Assembly: GCA_002428995.1 (NCBI GenBank)
Contig: DIYJ01000015.1
Coordinates: 1 to 64,000 of the forward strand
Direction of reading: 5' to 3'
DNA from: Flavobacteriales bacterium UBA6057
Lineage (GTDB): Bacteria > Bacteroidota > Bacteroidia > Flavobacteriales_G > Salibacteraceae
Length of the DNA stretch: 64,000 nt
Shown piece by piece: positions 17,264 to 25,002 of the stretch. Made by a program: the position numbers and the translations under genes. Position 1 is the stretch's first letter. Every line of letters begins with the position of its first letter. The notes beneath the pieces were generated by a model that was given only the letters and a program-made list of their open reading frames with translations, searched no databases and was not told where the DNA came from.

Positions 17264-18625
17264 ATGAAGATCCGCAACAGGCTTTCATTCGTGTTTACCC
17301 TGGCGGCAGCCATCGTTTTGTGTTTGGTAAGTCTCGCCATTCACTATTCTGCATCCACATTCAGAGCGGATAGCTTTTACCAGCGCCTGGAAGAGCGCAT
17401 GCGAATTACGGAGCAGCTTTTTCTGGAAAAGGATAACCTCTCGGATGAGGTCTACCAAGACATCCGCGAGAAATTCCTCCACACCTTGCCTGACGAGGTG
17501 GAGATTGTCACGCTTGCAAACCATGAGTCGATCCAATCCAGTGATTCCCTTGCCGTTTTACCCAAGTCTTTCATCGGGCAAATCGTGGAGCGTGGCTCCG
17601 CTCGATTTCAAACTGCGGATCAACAAGGCGTTGGTCAGGTTTATACACGGAATGGGGCGAGCTATGCTGTGATCGTAGTGGCCAGCGATGCACATGGCAT
17701 TGCCTATGTAGATAACCTCACCCGCATGCTGCTGCTTTTTGGAGTTGTAAGTGTGCTGCTGATGTTCTTGGTGAGTCGAATGTTTGCCGGTCATGCGTTG
17801 AAGCCGATTTCAAAGAAGATCAGACAAGCTCAAAACATTGGAGCTTCGAATCTCTACGAGCGACTGCCGGTGCTAAACAAGAACGATGAGCTGGGACACC
17901 TGACCATCACCTTCAATGATTTGCTCGACCGTTTGGAAAAGGCGTTTGAGACGCAGAAAAACTTTGTGCGCAATGCTTCTCATGAGATTCGCAACCCGTT
18001 GACAACGATCATCGGTGAGGCAGAGGTGAGCATCGAGAAAGAGCGCACCAATGCTGAATATGTTGCTTCCATGCAACTCATCATTCACGAGGCAGAGCGG
18101 CTCAATGCATTGGTCAATCGCTTCTTGGAGCTTTCCAGGGTAGACGCCACCGATTCTCCCAGTCAGCAGGAGGCTGTCCGCTTGGATGAGGTGCTGCTTC
18201 AGGCCAAAGCAGAGGTCGATCAGCTCATACCCGAAAATCAGATTCAAATCGACTTTTCGGGCCTGCCAGAAGATTCCGATAAGCTGGTGGTCATAGGAAG
18301 TCAGGACTTGCTCAAAGTGGCCTTTTCAAATGTACTGGACAACGCGTCCAAATTTTCTGATCACCGAGCTGTCAAGGTGTTTTTGCGTTGCGCAGAGGGT
18401 GCCATAGTGGTTCAAGTGAAGGATCAGGGAATTGGAATTCCAGACACCGATCAACCGAAGATTTTTGAACCGCTATACAGAGGCTCGAATGCTATTAAAT
18501 TCAAGGGTTCTGGGATCGGCCTGTCATTGACCCAGCGCATCGTGAACATGCATCGCGGTGAAGTCAAGCTAGAGTCAAATACTTCTGGAGGCACTACCGT
18601 GATGTTGTCCTTTCCGACTTCCTAG
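17264..18625 (+). CDS. Membrane sensor histidine kinase with HAMP domain
   Basis: 453 residues. TM1 at about 10-30 (FTLAAAIVLCLVSLAIHYSA), a periplasmic sensor of about 120 residues, TM2 at about 150-170 (MLLLFGVVSVLLMFLVSRMF), HAMP (about 172-225), HisKA with His240 in NASHEIRNPLTTIIGEAE, and HATPase (NVLDNASKFS, DQGIGIPD, GSGIGLSLTQRIV, GGTTVMLSFP). It phosphorylates the preceding OmpR-type regulator. The sensor part resembles no family I can name. The cue may be envelope related, since the adjacent putative target genes encode exported or lipid-anchored proteins. Confidence 0.93.
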   Translation: MKIRNRLSFVFTLAAAIVLCLVSLAIHYSASTFRADSFYQRLEERMRITEQLFLEKDNLSDEVYQDIREKFLHTLPDEVEIVTLANHESIQSSDSLAVLPKSFIGQIVERGSARFQTADQQGVGQVYTRNGASYAVIVVASDAHGIAYVDNLTRMLLLFGVVSVLLMFLVSRMFAGHALKPISKKIRQAQNIGASNLYERLPVLNKNDELGHLTITFNDLLDRLEKAFETQKNFVRNASHEIRNPLTTIIGEAEVSIEKERTNAEYVASMQLIIHEAERLNALVNRFLELSRVDATDSPSQQEAVRLDEVLLQAKAEVDQLIPENQIQIDFSGLPEDSDKLVVIGSQDLLKVAFSNVLDNASKFSDHRAVKVFLRCAEGAIVVQVKDQGIGIPDTDQPKIFEPLYRGSNAIKFKGSGIGLSLTQRIVNMHRGEVKLESNTSGGTTVMLSFPTS

Positions 18626-18666
18626 CAAAGCGTTTTTTTGTTGCCTGCGTTTAGTCGTGACTGTCT

Positions 18667-18706
18667 TTCTAATCCCATTCTAATCTCTCCTTAATTCGGC
18701 TCTAAT
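18667..18706 (+). promoter_or_regulatory. Four 11-bp phased TCTAAT-type boxes (probable response-regulator binding array)
   Basis: TCTAAT occurs at 18668, 18679 and 18701, with a degenerate CTTAAT at 18690, giving four boxes at exactly 11-bp intervals. Head-to-tail sites one helical turn apart are the standard target of OmpR/PhoB-type dimers. A TAGGTTTA at 18717-18724 (7/8 match to the -7 element) lies 11 bp after the last box, and the ATG of the LRR gene is at 18742. The array sits directly downstream of an OmpR-type two-component system. Confidence 0.55.
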
Positions 18707-18716
18707 AAGGTGCTTC

Positions 18717-18724
18717 TAGGTTTA
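18717..18724 (+). promoter_or_regulatory. -7-like element TAGGTTTA upstream of the LRR gene
   Basis: Matches TAnnTTTG at seven of eight positions and is 17 bp upstream of the ATG at 18742. A recognisable -33 TTTG is missing, as expected for an activator-dependent promoter; the boxes at 18667-18706 cover that region. Confidence 0.4.
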
Positions 18725-18741
18725 GGGAAAATTCCCAGACC

Positions 18742-19605
18742 ATGAATAGCGCAAAGGTTTTCGTCCTTCTCATCGCCTTCACCTGCCCCTCCTTCCTCAT
18801 TGGTCAAAACGATTCCTCCAAAGGCAATGAGGCCTGCTATTTCAACTCACTCACTGAGGCGCTCAAACAACCCGACCAAGTATTTGGCTTAAGTCTGGGA
18901 GCTACTGTTTCTTCCCTCGAGAGTCTCCAGATTTCCAATTTTCAAAACCTCGAATACCTCAGCCTGCGTGATGCAGGACTCGAAGAGCTTCCTGATGGTC
19001 TGGAATCATTGAAAGGGCTCAAGGTGCTCGACCTAAGCGGAAACAACCTCAAGATGCTTTCCGAAGAACTTGGTGAGCTGAGCGCGCTGGAAGAAGTCTA
19101 CCTCAGCCGCGACCAAGACCTCGACCTCGAGCAGGCTTTCACTGTACTCAGTCGCCTTCCTGAATTGAAGGTCCTGCACTTAGACAGCCTGTCTCACCCC
19201 CAAATTCCCTCCAACCTTTCTGAGCTGAGAAGCCTTCGCTACCTCAGTTTGAGAGATGATCAACTGGACGCGGTTCCTGAAAGTGTAACCGACCTGAAAG
19301 AACTGCGCGTATTGGATTTGGGCAACAACGACTTTGAAACACTTCCACCCGCGCTTGAACGCATGAGCAGCCTTGAAGAGCTATACCTCGATCATGAGCA
19401 ACAGCTCAATTTTGATCAGGCGTTCTCAGTGCTGTCAAACCTTCCCAGCTTGAATGTGCTGCACCTCGGACATGAAGATATCAAGCGCATGGCCATAGAT
19501 CCAGCCGATTTTCAGGACAAAAGATATGTGGAGACCGGGGTCATCCCCGTGCCGCTCAAAGAAATCACCCCTTTACCTGGTGAGGGATTCAAATTCAGAT
19601 TTTAA
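18742..19605 (+). CDS. Exported leucine-rich repeat protein
   Basis: 287 residues. Signal peptide MNSAKVFVLLIAFTCPSFLI with cleavage near IGQ. About eight leucine-rich repeats of bacterial type follow, in two blocks (LEYLSLRDAGLEELPDGLES, LKVLDLSGNNLKMLSEELG, LRYLSLRDDQLDAVPESVTD, LRVLDLGNNDFETLPPALER). The two blocks are clearly similar, for example LEEVYLSRDQDLDLEQAFTV and LEELYLDHEQQLNFDQAFSV, so the gene arose by internal duplication. A short charged tail follows and there is no T9SS domain. LRR domains bind proteins; the partner is unknown. First gene of the putative regulon driven by the adjacent two-component system, 14 bp before the next gene. Confidence 0.85.
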   Translation: MNSAKVFVLLIAFTCPSFLIGQNDSSKGNEACYFNSLTEALKQPDQVFGLSLGATVSSLESLQISNFQNLEYLSLRDAGLEELPDGLESLKGLKVLDLSGNNLKMLSEELGELSALEEVYLSRDQDLDLEQAFTVLSRLPELKVLHLDSLSHPQIPSNLSELRSLRYLSLRDDQLDAVPESVTDLKELRVLDLGNNDFETLPPALERMSSLEELYLDHEQQLNFDQAFSVLSNLPSLNVLHLGHEDIKRMAIDPADFQDKRYVETGVIPVPLKEITPLPGEGFKFRF

Positions 19606-19619
19606 TCATCAACGCGATC

Positions 19620-21032
19620 ATGAGTAATAAAAGAGTACTTACTACTCGAGAAAAGGCCCTTGACCTTAACCTTAAGTCACACATCTACGGCTCGTTTGCC
19701 GAGATTGGCGCAGGACAGGAAGTGGCCAACCACTTTTTCAAAGCAGGAGCCGCTTCCGGTTCGGTAGCAAAAACGATGTCTGCCTACGATATGGCAGTCA
19801 GCGATGCGGCTTATGGCAAAACGAAGCGCTACGTGAGTGAGGAACGCCTGCGGAAAATGCTCGAAATTGAGTTTGCGCAATTGACTCAAACCCTCCCACA
19901 TCGTGTGGAGGAGTCCAACTTCTTTGCCCTGGCAAACACCATTGAAATGCTCAATTTCAAGAGGACCAATCAAGGTCAGGGATGGATGGGCGTCCGTTTT
20001 CAATCCCAACCCGGAGGTCCTGTAAATGAGTGTGTGTTGCACATGATGCTTCACGATCCAACTCCGCATATGCAACAAGAAGTGGTAGGGACGATCGGGG
20101 TGAACCTATTGTATGCCTGCTTCCATTACACAGATCCGGAGCGGTTTATTCATGCGCTGGTGGAGAACATTGAGGCGGGCAGGGTAGAGGTGAACATGCT
20201 CAGTTTCAGCGGGCCACACTTCGCCCATATCGACAATCGTCTGGTGAGCCTGCTGCTGGTGAAAAACGACATCTCCAGGGTAGCCATGTTCGGCCCGGAT
20301 GGCAGAGTGTTGCAACCGGCTGTGGAGCTTTATAAAAAGGACCTGCTCATATTAAGAGGTCGCTTCCGACCTCCAACCAAGGTGAACATCGACATGTTTG
20401 CCAACGCATACGATCAGTTCCGGCAGGAGCCGGAAGTAGCCGATGAGAACATCGTTCAGATAGCCGAGCTCACACTGTTTAACCTGCGCGATCAAGGCAG
20501 CATCGATCCGCAGGATTTCCTGGACCGTGCTGACCTGCTTTGTTCGTTGGGCTATTCCGTTCTGATCTCCAATTTCCGCGAACATCATCAGCTCGCTCAC
20601 TTCGTCAATCGCTTCATCCGGCATCGAAAGGTGCGAATCATCATAGGGGTTCAAAACCTTCAGGAAATCTTTCAAGATCACTACTACAAGGACCTTGGCG
20701 GAGGAATCCTGGAGTCATTCGGCTCCCTGTTTGCGGAAGGAATGAAGCTGTATGTCTACCCCAGCATGCAAGTGGAGGGTGTGATTAAGCACTGCTCCAA
20801 TGTAAAAGTGTCGGATCAGGCGCGCCACCTGTTTGATCACCTTTTAGATAACGGGAGAATCTGCGGGATCGAGCAGTTTGATCAGCAGGTGCTCCACATC
20901 AAGTCAGATAAAGTTCTGCGAATGATCCGAGCCGGAAACGGAGGCTGGGAAGAAATGGTGCCGGAGGAGGTGAAGAGTGCCATTCAAGCCAAAGGCCTTT
21001 TTCGCCAGGAGGCCTCTGCTGAACAAGCTTAG
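19620..21032 (+). CDS. Conserved 470-aa protein of unknown function (sometimes called TonB-dependent receptor in error)
   Basis: 470 residues without signal peptide or membrane helix. The N-terminus (VLTTREKALDLNLKSHIYGS, FAEIGAGQEVANHFF, GSVAKTMSAYDMAVSDAAYG) is strongly conserved in a family I recall from Bacteroidota and Cyanobacteria. Some members carry the label TonB-dependent receptor or nicotinate-nucleotide adenylyltransferase, but nothing here supports a barrel or a nucleotidyltransferase. The Gly-rich FAEIGAGQE and the acidic MSAYDMAVSDA may form a binding site. It is followed after 34 bp by a band-7 lipoprotein gene. Cytoplasmic by inference; biochemical role unknown. Confidence 0.75.
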   Translation: MSNKRVLTTREKALDLNLKSHIYGSFAEIGAGQEVANHFFKAGAASGSVAKTMSAYDMAVSDAAYGKTKRYVSEERLRKMLEIEFAQLTQTLPHRVEESNFFALANTIEMLNFKRTNQGQGWMGVRFQSQPGGPVNECVLHMMLHDPTPHMQQEVVGTIGVNLLYACFHYTDPERFIHALVENIEAGRVEVNMLSFSGPHFAHIDNRLVSLLLVKNDISRVAMFGPDGRVLQPAVELYKKDLLILRGRFRPPTKVNIDMFANAYDQFRQEPEVADENIVQIAELTLFNLRDQGSIDPQDFLDRADLLCSLGYSVLISNFREHHQLAHFVNRFIRHRKVRIIIGVQNLQEIFQDHYYKDLGGGILESFGSLFAEGMKLYVYPSMQVEGVIKHCSNVKVSDQARHLFDHLLDNGRICGIEQFDQQVLHIKSDKVLRMIRAGNGGWEEMVPEEVKSAIQAKGLFRQEASAEQA

Positions 21033-21066
21033 AACAAAATCAATGTTGAATCAAAATCAAATAATC

Positions 21067-21846
21067 ATGCAAAAGATCAAAGCCGTCATGGCCACGCTAG
21101 TGGTTGCTGTATTGCTCTCCAGCTGTGCAGTAGTAAGACCAGGAGAAGTAGGAGTTAAGCAACGTATTGGTAAGCTTTCAGATCGGGTTTTGACCCCCGG
21201 AGCTTATGCATTCAATCCCTTTACCACCGTGGTGATTAAGTCACCGGTAAGGACCGTAAACCTGGAGATTCAGTTGAACCTGCCGAGCAAGGAAGGCTTG
21301 AACATCAGTTCCAATATCTCCATCCTCTACAGGATTGAAGAGAGCAGGGTGCCTTACCTCATTGAATCCATCGGAAACGATTATGAGCAGATCATCATCA
21401 GTGTATTTCGATCGGCTTCTGCTGACATCTGTGCCCGCTTTATGGCCAAGGATATGCACTCAGGAAAACGTGCGGAGATTGAAGCTGAGATTGCCAAAAC
21501 AATGGCTGGAATCCTGGAAGAAAAGGGCATTGTGATCGAAGCCGTGCTCTTGAAGTCGATCCAGCTTCCTCCCGGGCTTTACAATTCCATTGAGAGCCGA
21601 ATGAAAGCGGAGCAAGATGCCTTGCGCATGCAGTTCACGCTGGAGCAGGAACGCCTGGAAGCAGAGCGAAAAGTGATCGAGGCGAAAGGAAACCGCGATG
21701 CTCAGCAAATCCTATCGGAAGGGTTGACAAAAGAAATTCTGGAGCTCAGAAGCATTGAGGCATTCCTGAAGCTGGCAGAGTCAGAAGGATCTAAGGTGAT
21801 CATCACAAACGGTGAGAGCCCGTTTTTGCTAGAGGCCGATGATTGA
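21067..21846 (+). CDS. Prohibitin/band-7 (SPFH) family lipoprotein
   Basis: 259 residues from the ATG at 21067, which begins a lipoprotein signal (IKAVMATLVVAVLLSSC). Earlier ATG codons at 20977 and 21043 are in frame, but the first overlaps the previous gene and neither keeps the n-region short. The SPFH domain spans about 25-190 (PGEVGVKQRIGKLSDRVLTP, VKSPVRTVNLEIQLNLPSKE, ISSNISILYRIEE), then a coiled-coil tail rich in Glu, Arg and Ala (MKAEQDALRMQFTLEQERLE). SPFH proteins oligomerise into membrane rings and act as scaffolds or protease modulators. The lipid anchor in place of a membrane helix is characteristic of Bacteroidota members. Confidence 0.9.
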   Translation: MQKIKAVMATLVVAVLLSSCAVVRPGEVGVKQRIGKLSDRVLTPGAYAFNPFTTVVIKSPVRTVNLEIQLNLPSKEGLNISSNISILYRIEESRVPYLIESIGNDYEQIIISVFRSASADICARFMAKDMHSGKRAEIEAEIAKTMAGILEEKGIVIEAVLLKSIQLPPGLYNSIESRMKAEQDALRMQFTLEQERLEAERKVIEAKGNRDAQQILSEGLTKEILELRSIEAFLKLAESEGSKVIITNGESPFLLEADD

Positions 21847-23026
21847 CATGAGCCAGGCATTCCTACATACCATGAGCACACGATCGAGCCTTACGGAGGC
21901 TTCAAGCAGCAAATTCAAGTTAGGGATCATAGCCGGAGGCGTTCCATCTGAACGCCTCACCCTGGCCGCACTCGACTGGAACGTCAACACCTGCATTCTG
22001 GGATCAGATCACAAAAATCAGCCTGGAGCTTCTCTGTTTTCCAGGAATGTAAGCGGTGACCTAATGGATTTTGATACTGTCTGTCAGTTTGGTGAGCTGG
22101 CAGAGGTCATCCTCGTAGAAGCGGAGAATGTCAACATGGAAGCGCTTCAGCTTCTGAAGTCCCAGGGCAAAGCCATCTATCCCGATCCCGATGTGTTGAC
22201 GATCTTGAATGATCGCTGTGTACAGAAGATGTTCTACCAGGATCACGACCTTCCTTGCATTCCGTGTAAGGTTTTTGAATCGCGCAAGGAGTTGGAACTC
22301 GCGATGCGCAATCGAGAGCTCCGGCCACCGCTGGTGCAGCGGATGCGAAACCCCGATGCATGGGTCACCGGGGCGAATGTCATTTTACGCAAGCGAGACC
22401 TTCGCAAATTGCCGAACGGCAGCCTCGCAGTAGAACACTGGGTAGATGTGGACAAGGAAATCTCCGTTGTGGTGTCGCGCAATGTTCACGGTAAAAGTCT
22501 CTGTTTCCCTCCGGCTGAGCTTAGCAGAGGAAACAATGGAGAGGTGCAAAAGCTCACTTGCCCTGCGGCTCTTGAGGTTGACCTGGAGTCTAAAGTCTGT
22601 GAGCTGGCTCAGAAAGTGGTAAACAGCCTTTCGCATGTCGGCATTCTAGAAGTCAGATTTCTGCTCGACCGCGACCAAAGGTTGTGGGTGAATGAAGCGC
22701 ATCCGCGTCCGTTTGGACTAGGCTATCACACCATCGAAAGTACCGTCACTTCGCAGTATGAACAGCATCTGAGGGCTGTCTTGGGTCTTCCGTTGGGGAG
22801 TACCCGTTTGAAGCTTCCTTCTGTAATGATTTCCACTCGCAATTTGCCTCCTGAGTACCTCGAACAGAGCCTCTCCATAGAAGGAGTGAAGGTGCATTTG
22901 GATGCAACGCCCAGTGTTCTGGGTTTAGAGCAAAGAGGAGTGTTGATCGTTGTTGGGCAGACACTTCACGAGGTCGCCCGAAAGGCTGAGCGGATTGAGC
23001 AAACGCTCCTGGAGTGTGCCGGGTGA
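21839..23026 (+). CDS. Divergent PurK-like ATP-grasp protein
   Basis: 395 residues; the ATG at 21839 overlaps the band-7 stop by 8 bp (a second ATG at 21848 is possible). It aligns by eye with N5-carboxyaminoimidazole ribonucleotide synthetase (PurK): KLGIIAGGVPSERLTLAAL at the N-terminus, DPDVLTILNDRCVQKMFYQD, EHWVDVDKEISVVVSR in the ATP-grasp fold, and VNEAHPRPFGLGYHTIESTV then QYEQHLRAVLGLPLGST at the end. However, the Gly-rich ATP-binding loop (GGYDGKGQ in PurK) is replaced by MRNPDAWVTGANVILRK, and the C-terminal KMGH motif is absent. It is therefore probably a paralog with changed or lost purine activity, retained in a membrane-protein operon. Confidence 0.75.
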   Translation: MIDMSQAFLHTMSTRSSLTEASSSKFKLGIIAGGVPSERLTLAALDWNVNTCILGSDHKNQPGASLFSRNVSGDLMDFDTVCQFGELAEVILVEAENVNMEALQLLKSQGKAIYPDPDVLTILNDRCVQKMFYQDHDLPCIPCKVFESRKELELAMRNRELRPPLVQRMRNPDAWVTGANVILRKRDLRKLPNGSLAVEHWVDVDKEISVVVSRNVHGKSLCFPPAELSRGNNGEVQKLTCPAALEVDLESKVCELAQKVVNSLSHVGILEVRFLLDRDQRLWVNEAHPRPFGLGYHTIESTVTSQYEQHLRAVLGLPLGSTRLKLPSVMISTRNLPPEYLEQSLSIEGVKVHLDATPSVLGLEQRGVLIVVGQTLHEVARKAERIEQTLLECAG

Positions 23027-23041
23027 GGTGTGTTTAGTAAC

Positions 23042-23980
23042 TCAGTCTTGCGACTGGACAGTCGTCTTGTCAGGTAGTCGAACTCTGAGCTTTTGAAGTG
23101 CAAACATCCCAGCCAGAACAATGGCCAAACTGATGGCAGCATAGAGATGGGTTTCTGCATCCGATTCGAAGAAAGCGTAATCGGTTGCCAGCGATTCCTC
23201 ACCTATGAACCATGCCGTGATTACGGCCAGTGCGTTGTTAACAAAGTGACCAATGATGGGAACCAGCAGCGAATTTGACCAGAGGGCTGCGTAACCCAAC
23301 ACCGCACCGAGTAAAAAACGAGGGAGGAAGCCCAAAAACTGGAGATGAATGAAGGAGAAAACAAAGGCCGTGACCCATACCGCCAGGTGACCGTTTTTCA
23401 ACCAGCGTTGAAAGATCGGTTGCACTGCACCTCTGAAAAACAACTCTTCGGAAAGAGCCGGAACAAGAGCAATCACCACCAGGTTAAACGCTAAGTCACC
23501 CGCGCTGTCCATCGATAAGAATTTCTTGATGAGCGCCTCGGCCTGTGCTTCGGTACTGTAGATCCATTCTTCCACTCCCGATAAAAACTCGGGAAGGTGA
23601 AGGTTGGAGTTGATCAGCGCCAGCCAGTTCACCAGAGGAAAGGCGCAAGCCATGGTAATCCCGAACAGAAGCACCGGCAGCACGCGATTGGTGGTGAAGC
23701 CGTGATCGTAGGAAGGCAGGTGACCGAAATAGCGATAGACAAGGTAAGGGCAAATGAAAAGCCCGATGGATTGGGTGATCTGAAGCACTTTTACATAGAC
23801 CAGCGAGCCTGGATCACTTTCATCCGCACTCAAAAGTGTCTGCAAAACATCGAGACCGTTTCCAGCAACGAACAGCGGAATCAGTGTGAGCACAATCATC
23901 ACGAACATGAAGCCAAAACCAAGGGCGATCATGATCATCAACTGCCCTAAAGGATGGGCTTTTGAGAACTCTTCTCTCAT
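23042..23980 (-). CDS. CPBP-family intramembrane metalloprotease (Abi/Rce1-like)
   Basis: 312 residues from the ATG at 23980; the frame extends to 24013, but that start would overlap the divergent dus gene. About eight membrane helices. The CPBP signatures are present: the paired glutamates and arginine in ALSEELFFRGAVQ, the FSFIHLQFLGFLPRFLLGA segment with its His, and HFVNNALAV with the final His and Asn. These enzymes cleave substrates within the membrane, often at C-terminal CaaX-like tails or in bacteriocin self-immunity. No bacteriocin gene is nearby, so the substrate is unknown. Transcribed divergently from dus and convergently with the PurK-like gene. Confidence 0.88.
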   Translation of the reverse strand: MREEFSKAHPLGQLMIMIALGFGFMFVMIVLTLIPLFVAGNGLDVLQTLLSADESDPGSLVYVKVLQITQSIGLFICPYLVYRYFGHLPSYDHGFTTNRVLPVLLFGITMACAFPLVNWLALINSNLHLPEFLSGVEEWIYSTEAQAEALIKKFLSMDSAGDLAFNLVVIALVPALSEELFFRGAVQPIFQRWLKNGHLAVWVTAFVFSFIHLQFLGFLPRFLLGAVLGYAALWSNSLLVPIIGHFVNNALAVITAWFIGEESLATDYAFFESDAETHLYAAISLAIVLAGMFALQKLRVRLPDKTTVQSQD

Positions 23981-23995
23981 GATGCTGTTTTCCAG

Positions 23996-24003
23996 TAATT
24001 TTG
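23996..24003 (+). promoter_or_regulatory. -7 element TAATTTTG upstream of dus
   Basis: A perfect TAnnTTTG match 12 bp upstream of the ATG at 24016. On the other strand CATTTTTG (24018-24011, 7/8) could serve the divergent protease gene, so the two -7 elements would face each other over 7 bp. No clear -33 element. Confidence 0.45.
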
Positions 24004-24015
24004 CATTCCGCAAAA

Positions 24016-25002
24016 ATGGTCAAGATTGACAACATAGAACTCGGAGACTTTCCCCTGTTGCTCGCTCCAATGGAGGATGTGAGCGATCCACCCTTTCGTG
24101 CGCTTTGTAAGCGCCACGGTGCGGATGTGATGTATACTGAGTTCATCAGCTCCGAAGGTCTTATTCGCGATGCCGCCAAGAGCGTGCAGAAACTTGACAT
24201 CTACGAGGACGAACGTCCGGTAGGCATTCAGATATTCGGAGGAGAGGAAGGTCCGATGCGCGAGAGTGCAGAGATCGTGGAACGCACCAACCCTGATATC
24301 CTCGATATCAACTTTGGGTGCCCGGTGAAGAAAGTGGTTTGCAAAGATGCCGGAGCCGGTATTTTGAAGAACATTCCCAAGATGGTGACGCTCACCAAGG
24401 CGATTGTGGAGAGCACTTCCCTTCCGGTGACAGTGAAGACGCGCCTTGGCTGGGACGAAAGCTCCAAGAAGATCGTAGAAGTCGCTGAACGTTTGCAAGA
24501 CGTAGGCATCAAAGCGCTCAGTATCCATGGTCGCACCCGCGTTCAGATGTACAAAGGTGAGGCGGACTGGACCTTGATCGGTGAGGTGAAAAACAATCCT
24601 CGCATTCACATTCCAATTTTTGGGAATGGCGATGTGGATTCTCCTGAAAAAGCAATCGCGATGCGGGAACGCTACGGTGTGGACGGTGTCATGATAGGCC
24701 GTGCTGCCATTGGTTATCCCTGGATCTTTAATGAGATCAAACACTTCATGAAAACAGGGGAGCATCTTCCTGCACCCACGCTTGAACAGCGCTCAGCCGT
24801 GGCGAAAGAGCATTTGGAACGTTCCATCAAATGGAAGGGCGAAAAGCTCGGAGTGCTTGAAATGAGAAGGCACTATTCCAACTATTTCAAAGGAGTGCCG
24901 CATTTCAAGGAAACCCGAACCAAGCTAGTAACGACCTACGATCCAAACGAGCTGATCGATATTCTCGATAGCGTTATAGAACGTCACCCAGTGATGGCCT
25001 GA
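24016..25002 (+). CDS. dusB: tRNA-dihydrouridine synthase
   Basis: 328 residues from the ATG at 24016 (MVKIDNIELGDFPLLLAPM); the open frame begins with a TTG at 24001 inside the promoter. Dus signatures: LAPMEDVSDPPFRALCKRHG at the FMN site, GIQIFGGEEGPM, LDINFGCPVKKVVCKDAGAG with the catalytic Cys, TVKTRLGWD, LSIHGRTRVQMYKGEADW, IFGNGDVDSPE and GVMIGRAAIGYPWIF. It reduces uridine to dihydrouridine in tRNA D-loops using FMN and NADPH. The length and the YKGEADW segment fit the DusB subgroup, but the subgroup is inferred. The stop overlaps the convergent permease gene by 19 bp. Confidence 0.93.
   Translation: MVKIDNIELGDFPLLLAPMEDVSDPPFRALCKRHGADVMYTEFISSEGLIRDAAKSVQKLDIYEDERPVGIQIFGGEEGPMRESAEIVERTNPDILDINFGCPVKKVVCKDAGAGILKNIPKMVTLTKAIVESTSLPVTVKTRLGWDESSKKIVEVAERLQDVGIKALSIHGRTRVQMYKGEADWTLIGEVKNNPRIHIPIFGNGDVDSPEKAIAMRERYGVDGVMIGRAAIGYPWIFNEIKHFMKTGEHLPAPTLEQRSAVAKEHLERSIKWKGEKLGVLEMRRHYSNYFKGVPHFKETRTKLVTTYDPNELIDILDSVIERHPVMA

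Noticed and set aside
19620..21032. TonB-dependent receptor
   Set aside because: No signal peptide, plug domain or barrel strands; this label in related proteins appears to be an annotation error.
23042..23980. CPBP protease as part of a bacteriocin immunity or abortive infection system
   Set aside because: No bacteriocin precursor, transporter or toxin gene nearby; the neighbours are dus and a PurK-like gene.
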